DNA of 64,000 bases, from assembly GCF_021390245.1 (NCBI RefSeq), contig NZ_JAJUXH010000018.1, positions 1 to 64,000 of the forward strand, given 5' to 3'. This DNA is from Dyadobacter sp. CY323 (GTDB lineage Bacteria > Bacteroidota > Bacteroidia > Cytophagales > Spirosomataceae). Made by a program: the position numbers and the translations under genes. Position 1 is the stretch's first letter. Each line of letters starts with the position of its first letter. The notes under the pieces were generated by a model, which saw nothing but the letters and a program-made list of their open reading frames with translations, was not told where the DNA came from and made no database searches. Positions 53,731 through 61,839 of the stretch are shown piece after piece.

Positions 53731-54369
53731 ATGAGTACGATAACAACAAGACAGGCTTACGACAAATGGTCGGAGCAATATGATACGAATGTGAATAAAA
53801 CCCGGGATCTGGAAGCGAAGGCATTGCGTCAGGTGCTGGCGGATAAAAACTTTTCGAATGTACTGGAAATCGGCTGTGGTACCGGGAAAAATTCGTTATA
53901 CCTGATCACCAAAACCGAGCATCTCACAGCGGCGGACCTTTCGGAAGAAATGCTGGCGAAGGCGAAAGAAAAATTGCAGGGCTGGAATGCCGAGTTTTTC
54001 CAGGCGGACATTAATCAGGAATGGAGTTTTACGGATGAAACGTTTGATCTGGTCACATTCAGCCTGGTTCTGGAACACATTGAAAACCTGGATTTTATTT
54101 TCAGTGAGGCCAGCCGAAAGCTCGAACCAGGTGGTATGATCTATTTGGGAGAATTGCATCCATTCAAACAGTATTCGGGTTCGAAAGCCCGGTTCGATAC
54201 GGAGGAAGGACAAACCATAGTTCCATGTTTTACGCACCATATTTCCGATTTTGTAGAAGCAGCGAGAAAACATGGGTTTCGCATTGAGGATATTTTTGAA
54301 TTCTTTGATGAAAATCAAGAAGCCGGCATTCCAAGAATACTGGCGCTGACATTTGTTTTACAGCATTAA
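53731..54369 (+). CDS. Class I SAM-dependent methyltransferase
   Basis: From ATG 53731 the 212-residue protein has SAM motif I in VLEIGCGTGKNS. Motif II (ADLSEEMLAKAKEKL) and a motif IV-like FDLVTFSLVLEHIENLDF follow, then RKLEPGGMIYLGELHPF, where HPF may contact the acceptor. It is a Methyltransf_11/25 type small-molecule enzyme; the substrate is unknown. The start is one base after the oxyR stop codon, so translation is probably coupled and expression may follow oxyR. A hairpin follows the stop. Confidence 0.87.
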   Translation: MSTITTRQAYDKWSEQYDTNVNKTRDLEAKALRQVLADKNFSNVLEIGCGTGKNSLYLITKTEHLTAADLSEEMLAKAKEKLQGWNAEFFQADINQEWSFTDETFDLVTFSLVLEHIENLDFIFSEASRKLEPGGMIYLGELHPFKQYSGSKARFDTEEGQTIVPCFTHHISDFVEAARKHGFRIEDIFEFFDENQEAGIPRILALTFVLQH

Positions 54370-54390
54370 GGTCAGACATGAGCAATAAAA

Positions 54391-54420
54391 AATCCTGATC
54401 CCAAACTTGGGACCAGGATT
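54391..54420 (-). terminator. Terminator after the T9SS gene at 54458
   Basis: The arms aatcctgatccca and tgggaccaggatt pair with one mismatch around a 4-base loop. On the - strand a TTTTTTATT run follows. On the + strand there is no T tract, so it mainly serves the - strand gene. Confidence 0.8.
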
Positions 54421-54457
54421 ACCTAACACACACATTGCAATTGAAAAACCCTGTCCT

Positions 54458-55462
54458 TTATTGCTTTGAAATTTTGTCCGTTACAACCTCCCCGTTCTGG
54501 TTTGTCGTTTTTATAATGTAAATCCCAGATGGCAAACCTTCGAAGTTGTATTCCCTGACCAGCGGATTCGCATTCTGGGAAGTTTTAGAAACTGGGATCA
54601 ACTGTCCCGCCGCATTGTATATTTTCACATCCCGTATTTTGGACCAATCCTTCCGTTCCATCGACAGTTTGCCGATTACCGGATTAGGGTAAACGTTTGT
54701 CGTTTCGCCTTCAAATTTCAGGTTCACGATTCTGCTGAATGCATACGTCGCGTCACGGTCGACCATTTTCAGCCGGTACAAATTGTCTCCGGATAATGGA
54801 TTTACATCTGTATAGTTGTAATTTTTGAGCGATTTGCTTTCTCCGTTCGAGACCACATTTCCAATGGGGCTCCATTCTCTTCCGTCGCGGCTGCGTAGAA
54901 TCTCGAAGTAATCACTGTTCACTTCCGACGCGGTGCTCCAAGTGAGGTAGGCCTGGTTCTCCATTTTTTTCGCCGCAAAACTGACCAGATTGACTGGCAA
55001 CGTGCTGGTTCCGTTTACAGCTGTGATTTTCAGCATGTCCTTCATTGTAGCCAGGTTGAAGTTTTTGGTAACAAAATGGGTAGCAGGATCCTGCACACTC
55101 TGACCAGTAGTTACGTATCGTTCTGTTTCATTAAAATAAGCCAGTTCCAGCATGGCTTCCGTATTGCCATTCAATTCAGAAGGCAAATATTTAATCCCAA
55201 CATTCCCAAGAATGTTAATGGGTTTGTTTAAAGTATAAACCCGGTTAATGCTATTCGTAGGCGAACCAGCAATGGCTTCATTTGACAAAGTGATTTCCGT
55301 ACCTACCAGCTCGGCATTTGCTGTCGGCCTGATCACAAGGCCGTTTATCGATACCTCGGTTCCGGAAATGAAGAAGCTGTTGCCCGAGGTGAATTGGGCG
55401 TTTGAAGTGTAGGAATATAGGCTGGCCAAAGACAGGCCCATAAAGATGTATTTTCCAAGCAT
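54458..55462 (-). CDS. T9SS type A sorting-domain secreted protein
   Basis: The 334-residue protein has a signal (ending SNAQ) and a beta-rich first half with no named domain (EISINGLVIRPTANAELVG-like strands). An Fn3-like module follows (AYLTWSTASEVNSDYFEILRS, then NLYRLKMVDRDATYAFSRI). The type A sorting domain starts at YPNPVIGKLSM and ends LPSGIYIIKT...DKISKQ. It is predicted surface or secreted cargo. It follows the C1q-like gene by about 50 bases on the same strand and is probably in its operon. Confidence 0.82.
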   Translation of the reverse strand: MLGKYIFMGLSLASLYSYTSNAQFTSGNSFFISGTEVSINGLVIRPTANAELVGTEITLSNEAIAGSPTNSINRVYTLNKPINILGNVGIKYLPSELNGNTEAMLELAYFNETERYVTTGQSVQDPATHFVTKNFNLATMKDMLKITAVNGTSTLPVNLVSFAAKKMENQAYLTWSTASEVNSDYFEILRSRDGREWSPIGNVVSNGESKSLKNYNYTDVNPLSGDNLYRLKMVDRDATYAFSRIVNLKFEGETTNVYPNPVIGKLSMERKDWSKIRDVKIYNAAGQLIPVSKTSQNANPLVREYNFEGLPSGIYIIKTTNQNGEVVTDKISKQ

Positions 55463-55515
55463 AGATGTAGTATGAAGTTAATTTTAAAATATATAAGATT
55501 TAGCTATCCATGATA

Positions 55516-56526
55516 TTACTGCTTCATAATTAGGCGCCCATTGAAATGAGATAAATGTTCTTCTTTGTAGAGGCTTAGGTAATCAACAGAGTATTGCGTT
55601 ACTGTTGCAAAAACTTGGTCATTCTGTTGGAGTAAAACATCAATTGAAATATCATGCTTCCCATCCAAACTGGCGCCTGTTAGATAATAGCTTTGGGCTA
55701 TTGTCGTGGTCGATCCATTGCGAATCGTTTTTAATGCTAATCTAGAATCGACGTTTATGTCGTTAGGAACTGTAAATCCTACGGTTACATCAAAATGATA
55801 GATTCCAGTAACTGGTGCCGTGAATGTGCTGTGCGGCGAACTGTTTGCGTCCGTGTAATTACCACCTAAGTCATAATCTTCGATATTGAATGGTATTTTG
55901 CTATCAACCCCAAGTGCAACCTTTTCACTTCCGGAACCTTTTACTCCACTCGCCTTAAATGCCACTGCCCCCTCCCAAGTCGCATTCCCATTCGCATCAC
56001 TCGTCAACACTTTCCCCACACCCGGAGACTGCCCATTACCTGCAATTTTAACACCTCCCGAGACATCGAGCGCCAAGCCGGTTGAACTAAATGTACTAAC
56101 TCCTGTTCCTGGACCTCCCGAATAAGCCTTGATAGCTGTGGAAGCCGACGAGTTACTGTAGTTCTCAATCTGAAAATGCGTTGCGTTAATTGATAATGCG
56201 CTGGTAAAAGGTATGCTAAACTGATTACTTATATTCTTCCAAGTTCCAACTGCTGCACCATTCCATTGATAAACGCCAATCCCTCCGGTGAGGCTCGAAT
56301 TTGAGTTCCAGATAAGCAAACCCACGGCTGGACTAGGAATTGTTGTCTTATCAGATAAAGATTGCAAATCGACATTTGGTAACATTACACCTTTATTCAA
56401 ACCATTTGGACTTCGGATATCAAGCGCGGCACTTGCATGCGGCGTCGTCGTATTAATCCCAACTCCCTGCGCAAACAAACCTTGTTGAATGAAGAAGGTG
56501 GCGAAAAGTAGTAGTTGTTTCTTCAT
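55516..56526 (-). CDS. Secreted protein with C1q/TNF-like C-terminal domain
   Basis: From ATG 56526 the 336-residue protein has a Sec signal (ending GLFAQ). A segment common in Bacteroidota tail-fibre-like surface proteins follows (GVGINTTTPHASAALDI, then VGLLIWNSNSS and VYQWNGAAVGTW). The C-terminal 140 residues look like a C1q/TNF jelly roll (IPFNIEDYDLGGNYTD, STFTAPVTGIYHFDVTVGF). C1q-like domains trimerise and bind ligands. It heads a likely pair with the T9SS gene at 54458. Ligand unknown. Confidence 0.78.
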   Translation of the reverse strand: MKKQLLLFATFFIQQGLFAQGVGINTTTPHASAALDIRSPNGLNKGVMLPNVDLQSLSDKTTIPSPAVGLLIWNSNSSLTGGIGVYQWNGAAVGTWKNISNQFSIPFTSALSINATHFQIENYSNSSASTAIKAYSGGPGTGVSTFSSTGLALDVSGGVKIAGNGQSPGVGKVLTSDANGNATWEGAVAFKASGVKGSGSEKVALGVDSKIPFNIEDYDLGGNYTDANSSPHSTFTAPVTGIYHFDVTVGFTVPNDINVDSRLALKTIRNGSTTTIAQSYYLTGASLDGKHDISIDVLLQQNDQVFATVTQYSVDYLSLYKEEHLSHFNGRLIMKQ

Positions 56527-56563
56527 GATCGTCATTGTTCGTGTGTTTTTGATTTGATGGAAA

Positions 56564-56571
56564 CAAACATA
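56564..56571 (-). promoter_or_regulatory. -7 box (TATGTTTG on the - strand) before the C1q-like gene
   Basis: CAAACATA on the + strand reads TATGTTTG on the gene strand, an exact TAnnTTTG, about 38 bases before the ATG at 56526. No clear -33 element is seen. Confidence 0.45.
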
Positions 56572-56823
56572 GACTTTCCAAATTAACCTGACGATTAGCT
56601 TGATTAATCGGCGTCCGAAGAATGAGCCCCCGGTAATTTGGAGCCTTCACGTTTGCTTTTTTACACAACAAATCTGCTTTTACTCTGCTGAACCTTTCGG
56701 TCATTCGATCAACCGTTTATTCATTCAGATCCTCATCTCATTTACGCTTCTCGTAAGATTGTACCGGCCGAAGTTGGCCATCTAAACAATCGTCTTATTT
56801 CACACTTTTACCTCCATTCATTT

Positions 56824-59800
56824 ATGATTGCATCTAGTCGAGCCCTCGTCCGGAGGGTTGTTGTTTTGCTTTTGTTTTTTGTCGGAAATTGGTTAGTACC
56901 GCAATGGTTTTCAACCGATTGCATTGCGCAGCCTTTTTATGAGTCAAAGACTTATAATCCTGCGGTCCCGGCCACCAGTGGAAGTATTCTGGGCGTATTG
57001 TATAACTCGCAGCCATATCTGATCCAGAATACGCCCACTACTTACCATGGAATTCAGAACGTGTATGCAACTGCGTATTTGCCATTTATTGAGACGGAAT
57101 TCAATGCTGCGAAACCTATTCAGCTTTTTGGATCTTACTATACCACGGCTATTGCCTTGTGTTCTCCGAAAGATCCGGCAAAAGGACTTTATGCACCGGT
57201 GCACATCATCAGCGAGGAGCCAAAAAGTAATAATATTTACGCGCTTGCGGCAGTCATTCCATATAGCCCGAATAACCTCAATTTTAAAGGGCCATTCAAT
57301 AAACTTAAATATTTAAATGTAAACGCTCCGGGATTTGCTAATCCCGTTTCATCGGAATATGGGATAACAGCATTAAAGACTGCCCAAGAGTTCACAAAGT
57401 TTTCCCATGAAATGCTGACTGATCAAGATGGAATTGGATGGAATGGGTTTGATCAGGCCGGAAATGTGCCGATAACTTGCGTAATAAAGCCTACTGTTGG
57501 GAAGACCTATTACGATCACGACCTCAATCTTGCCACTTTTTTCAAGTACAAGACCGGCACAATCGAAATTACCAGATCCATAATGGGTCACGAATTTTTT
57601 CATGGCATGGTTGAAAACTCACTCGGGTATGATCTATCGCAAGCCAGTGCTACGCGGCTACAAATGGAGGAAGGAATCGCTAATATTATCGCCCTTGGTT
57701 TCAGTAACTGGCTAAGTCCCACAAAATTTGAGAATCCGAACTGGAATCTATTTTGGGAGAATCCAGGCGATCCACAGGTTTGGGTTAATAATCCAAAAAT
57801 CCGTTTTCGGCCAAATACATACAAGGGACAATATTATAAAGAGAATTGGCTTGCCGAGGACTATAATGTTCATGACAACGGCCATATCGTAACCTGTGCG
57901 TTCGTGCCATTAGTAGAAGGTAAGTCTGGCCATGTAGATGACAATCCTGCCAATGCTCCCTACACTGTTCTGCAACTTGTTCCGGGGAATAAATCTGAAT
58001 CCTATAAGCTCGCGTTACGGATTTTTTTTAATGCTTTTATCCGAAAACTGTCTCTGAACGCTGAATATCCCGATTTAAGGATGGCGACCCTTGCTGCCGC
58101 AACCGATCTTGGGTATGTAAAGGGCACACATGCTTACAAGCAACTGGAAGCTGCATGGAGTGCTGTGGGTGTCGAGGGCACTTTCTATAACAAAAACTGT
58201 GTAAAGGTCACAGCGGAAAGTCTGCTTAATGGCCCCGTCAATTTCAATGCGCAAGAGGGAACGTTGTTTCCGCATCCGTTAAGTCAAAAGATGAATGTGC
58301 TTTATGATTGCTCCAACTATAATCCGGTAGGAACGTATTTCAAAAACACGGCAACGGGATATGGCACGTCTTATGGAAATGCGCAGATCTACTCAGAAGA
58401 TGCCGATTTATCCAAATCAAAAATCATGGTAAGTGTACACCATTTCACCCAGGTCGCCAGGGATTGGTTTATGAGCAAGCTCGGCCTCGACGGCATGAAC
58501 GGAAAGGGGCAGTTCATAACCAGTAATTTGTTTACAGAACAGGAAAGTTTTCCGTTCGTATTTACATTGGGCAGCACAAACCCTTCGGCTCATATCCCTT
58601 ATACTTATGACAGTTTGTCCGCCTGTCGGGACCAAGTCAGCCGTAATTATTTTCACGGAGTTGATACGTTTAACAAATATGACCAGATACAGGTGACGCC
58701 GAGCAGTGATTGGAAAGCTATTTCGACTTCTCTCTCTCACATTTTCGCCTTGGAAATTAAGAAAGATTATGAAATACAGCAGCAAGATCCCTCAGCTAAC
58801 CAAATCAGGACATTATATGAAGAAATGCCCAATGATGCGTATCTCATAGACTTCGAAAATCCCCAACTACGAGGCCAGCCAGTGGTATACCACGGCGTTA
58901 ATTGGGATGATGCTAATCCGCTCAGTAATGCAGGGGTTGTGAATAAAGTGTATGACCTGCTGATCCACGGAAGCGACGGCCCGGATGGAACTGAGAATCC
59001 GGGGGGCTATTTCAACGGAGAGGCAGATAGCGAGCCTTATGTCATATTTCAGGTTGACAAGGATATCGTTCTGAAAACTTTTTGGGCTGCGTATAAGGAA
59101 GCATCGGTTGCCGAAAGTCTGGATGACTTCCGACTGGCTACCATGAAAGCGCTTAAAACCTTGTATCCGGCATTTGACGAAAAGTCCAAGCAACATATAG
59201 CGTTTCGTGATGCGTGGGCGGCAGCCTTCAATATGCCCGATTATGCTTCAACTTTGGAACATTTTCCCAAAAATAACCAGCTGGTCTATCCATGGAAGCT
59301 TAAAGTAGGATACCAGAAAGAATACGCAATGGAGAGTGAGCATCTTTTTGAAATAAGTGAGAGCTCGAAATTCAACTCAGACGTGGCCCCGGTTTATCAG
59401 TTTACTAATAACGCAACGTCTTCCGAAGACGCAGGAATGATGTTGGGCACTGTCAACCTGGAAGGTGGAAAGCATTATTTCATCCGGTCGCGTTTGAGTA
59501 AAGCTGGCGATTTGCATGAAGGCTGCGCGACATCTCCCGACCCGCTTTTTTGTGAGCTGTTGAGCCATACTCTAAAATGGACAATTACCGAAGAATTTGA
59601 GACTGAAAAAGTGGACGCCGCCGTGGCAGTTTACCCGTTGCCTGACGACGAGGTACCGGCCTGGTCAAACGAATTTAAATGGGGTGGCGTAAGGAATGCA
59701 GCTGGCTACGACTTTGCCATCACTGATATTGAAAATGGAGTGACACATCCACTTGAGTATGATTCGGAATACGATGAGGAAGCATCCGAGCATTTGGAAG

Positions 59801-61311
59801 AGACGATACTGGCACTTTCCAAAGAAAAAAAATACCAGTGGAGCATTGCTGGGCGACAGAAATTGGGCTCTCCGAATGGAGCACGTGTACTGCTTAACAG
59901 TATCGTACTGCCGTTGACAACGGCTGAAAAAGAAGCCTTTCCGAATACGTACAGTCCCTGGATTGAGCCGATCGACTTTGTGACGACTCTACCGAAGATC
60001 ATTCCCGGAAACTCGCCCACAAATCAGGAACATAAACCTCTGCTCGGCCCGGCCTTCACATTGACAGCCAGCAAAGAAGATAATGCAGACGGATACTACT
60101 TTGAATACCAGGAGCCATACCATAAATCGTCAAAGAAAGATTTGCCTGAATTCCCATTCCTTCTCAGCAATGTACCGGGTATAGCGCATCTTGAAGAAAT
60201 CAAATGGCGGTTTAAGCCCATGAAGGAACCCGTCGACCCATTTATTACCGAGATCGAAACAGGTGAAAGTGAATGGCGGAGCTTTGTTGCGGACATGGAT
60301 TTGTCGCCTAAGCCGGAGTTAGATGCTTCCGGGCTAGTATGTTTTGATGCGGACAAAGAAGTGAAGTTCAGTTGGCAAAAAGTGGATCAGGCTACCCATT
60401 ACCGCTTCAAGATCAAAACGCCAGGTGGAGGCGAAATCGCTAATAGTGTCACTACAGATTTGTTTACGGGACCGGTCTTGAATGCAAGCAGCGCCGACCC
60501 GGGCAAGTACATTTTCGAAGTCAGTGCCGGGTATAAGAATACAGATGAAGAAATGTTTTGGGGGCCTGCCTCCTCGCTGACCTATGGCATCCGGCCTCCC
60601 GCGCCGGTGGGGCTGCAACCAAATGGCAACAATGCTTTGCCTTTGCAGAATGGAAGCTCTGTTACATTTTCCTGGCAGCCTGGTCCTGGGGTTGCACTCA
60701 ACACGCAACATCAGGTCAGGGTATCCGAAGAGGGAAATATGATTAGCTCGTTTAGTAATTTGACAATGTCGGGCACTGGGATCATTTACAATCAGGCAAA
60801 ATTCGACACCCAATACGACTGGAAAGTCAACAACCTAAGCACCATCTCAGGCTGCCCGTCGCAGTGGACCCAGGCGAGTTTTAAAACCCAAGAAGAGCCA
60901 GCCCCGGAAGAACCAGATGAAGAAGAGGCAATAAAATCAGACCTTGCTTTTACCTTGGAAGAGCCCACGAACGACGACTTTGATATGATCATTAAGACTC
61001 CGTCGGGAAATGTATTCACATATGATGATGCAACGCGCTATGTTCAGGATACACAAGGTGATCTAGGGCCCGATATTGCATTTTTTAACCATCCCGAGGA
61101 AGGTACTTATGAACTTACGGTTTTGATTTATCAAAGGAACCATTTAGTATGCCCCGTTCCGTTCACGCTTAAAGCACTGGAAAATGGAGTTGTCAAAAAA
61201 ATACTGGCCGATGAGCTGCCTGTTATTTGCGAGTTTCATTTCACTGGGGCAGAGATTGGACAGTTTGTCAATAATGTCGCAACGACTTTCAAATACACAT
61301 ATACCAAGTAG
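56824..61311 (+). CDS. Large secreted protein with two M4 metallopeptidase-like modules, second degenerate
   Basis: The 1495-residue protein has a signal-like hydrophobic stretch (residues 10-28). A first thermolysin-like module (about 150-455) has zinc motif HEFFH at 256-260, the third-ligand segment MEEGIAN (E282/E283) and a histidine near 350-354 like thermolysin H231. It ends AWSAVGV. A second module (about 535-810) has the same layout, but HIFAL (639-643) replaces HExxH, and it ends FRDAWAAAF. The rest (about 830-1495) is Ig/Fn3-like strands. The catalytic residues are intact only in module one. It has no T9SS domain, but a small T9SS-domain gene begins 4 bases after its stop. Confidence 0.78.
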   Translation: MIASSRALVRRVVVLLLFFVGNWLVPQWFSTDCIAQPFYESKTYNPAVPATSGSILGVLYNSQPYLIQNTPTTYHGIQNVYATAYLPFIETEFNAAKPIQLFGSYYTTAIALCSPKDPAKGLYAPVHIISEEPKSNNIYALAAVIPYSPNNLNFKGPFNKLKYLNVNAPGFANPVSSEYGITALKTAQEFTKFSHEMLTDQDGIGWNGFDQAGNVPITCVIKPTVGKTYYDHDLNLATFFKYKTGTIEITRSIMGHEFFHGMVENSLGYDLSQASATRLQMEEGIANIIALGFSNWLSPTKFENPNWNLFWENPGDPQVWVNNPKIRFRPNTYKGQYYKENWLAEDYNVHDNGHIVTCAFVPLVEGKSGHVDDNPANAPYTVLQLVPGNKSESYKLALRIFFNAFIRKLSLNAEYPDLRMATLAAATDLGYVKGTHAYKQLEAAWSAVGVEGTFYNKNCVKVTAESLLNGPVNFNAQEGTLFPHPLSQKMNVLYDCSNYNPVGTYFKNTATGYGTSYGNAQIYSEDADLSKSKIMVSVHHFTQVARDWFMSKLGLDGMNGKGQFITSNLFTEQESFPFVFTLGSTNPSAHIPYTYDSLSACRDQVSRNYFHGVDTFNKYDQIQVTPSSDWKAISTSLSHIFALEIKKDYEIQQQDPSANQIRTLYEEMPNDAYLIDFENPQLRGQPVVYHGVNWDDANPLSNAGVVNKVYDLLIHGSDGPDGTENPGGYFNGEADSEPYVIFQVDKDIVLKTFWAAYKEASVAESLDDFRLATMKALKTLYPAFDEKSKQHIAFRDAWAAAFNMPDYASTLEHFPKNNQLVYPWKLKVGYQKEYAMESEHLFEISESSKFNSDVAPVYQFTNNATSSEDAGMMLGTVNLEGGKHYFIRSRLSKAGDLHEGCATSPDPLFCELLSHTLKWTITEEFETEKVDAAVAVYPLPDDEVPAWSNEFKWGGVRNAAGYDFAITDIENGVTHPLEYDSEYDEEASEHLEETILALSKEKKYQWSIAGRQKLGSPNGARVLLNSIVLPLTTAEKEAFPNTYSPWIEPIDFVTTLPKIIPGNSPTNQEHKPLLGPAFTLTASKEDNADGYYFEYQEPYHKSSKKDLPEFPFLLSNVPGIAHLEEIKWRFKPMKEPVDPFITEIETGESEWRSFVADMDLSPKPELDASGLVCFDADKEVKFSWQKVDQATHYRFKIKTPGGGEIANSVTTDLFTGPVLNASSADPGKYIFEVSAGYKNTDEEMFWGPASSLTYGIRPPAPVGLQPNGNNALPLQNGSSVTFSWQPGPGVALNTQHQVRVSEEGNMISSFSNLTMSGTGIIYNQAKFDTQYDWKVNNLSTISGCPSQWTQASFKTQEEPAPEEPDEEEAIKSDLAFTLEEPTNDDFDMIIKTPSGNVFTYDDATRYVQDTQGDLGPDIAFFNHPEEGTYELTVLIYQRNHLVCPVPFTLKALENGVVKKILADELPVICEFHFTGAEIGQFVNNVATTFKYTYTK

Positions 61312-61315
61312 ATCC

Positions 61316-61768
61316 ATGAAAAATTCCAACAAAATAACGGATCGTGAGTCACCTGTTCACGGCTTAATGATGAAGGTGTTAGTTATCCTATTATCGTTTT
61401 CATCGACGGTCCTTTGGGGCCAGGAAGTCGGCGCTCGACAAGAACAGGCTAGTATTGTCAAATCCGGCCTGGCACATCAACTTCCATTTTCGGTCAGGGT
61501 TAAAAAGAACCACAAAAAGGTCCCGGAATTAAGAATATCTCCCAATCCGGCGAGTCAGGAAATTGACATCCGTTTTCCCGAAAGGAATGACCGAGCAGAA
61601 GGGGAAAGCTTCGACCTTGAAATTTACAGCAAGCCGGGATCACGCGTTTTGGCAAAAAAATGGAACGGCGAAAAGATCGACGTATCTGCATTACCGGCGG
61701 GCGTCTACATCATCACGCTGAAACGAAAGCAGGAAGTGTATTCGCAGAAATTGGTTGTGAACAGATAG
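61316..61768 (+). CDS. Small T9SS type A domain protein
   Basis: From ATG 61316 the 150-residue protein has a signal peptide (MMKVLVILLSFSSTVLWGQ, starting around residue 18; a start at that internal Met pair is possible). A short basic linker leads to a type A sorting domain (LRISPNPASQEIDIRF to YSQKLVVNR). Almost nothing but the sorting domain is exported. It starts 4 bases after the stop of the 1495-residue gene in a different frame. A frameshift fusing the two was considered, but the internal signal peptide argues for a separate protein. Confidence 0.75.
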   Translation: MKNSNKITDRESPVHGLMMKVLVILLSFSSTVLWGQEVGARQEQASIVKSGLAHQLPFSVRVKKNHKKVPELRISPNPASQEIDIRFPERNDRAEGESFDLEIYSKPGSRVLAKKWNGEKIDVSALPAGVYIITLKRKQEVYSQKLVVNR

Positions 61769-61780
61769 TCTGGGCTCCAA

Positions 61781-61822
61781 ACAGAAAACCCTGGCAGAAT
61801 TGATTCTGCCAGGGTTTTCTGT
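61781..61822. terminator. Perfect 20-base convergent terminator
   Basis: Arms 61781-61800 and 61803-61822 (acagaaaaccctggcagaat and its inverse) are perfect 20-base complements around a 2-base loop, between converging genes. T-rich runs sit inside the outer stem on both strands. Confidence 0.9.
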
Positions 61823-61839
61823 AAAATATCTGTTTCGAA

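Noticed and set aside
56824..61768. Frameshift joining the 1495-residue gene to the small T9SS-domain gene
   Set aside because: The small gene has its own signal peptide and ATG after the stop, so two genes are more likely; still listed as a finding to check.
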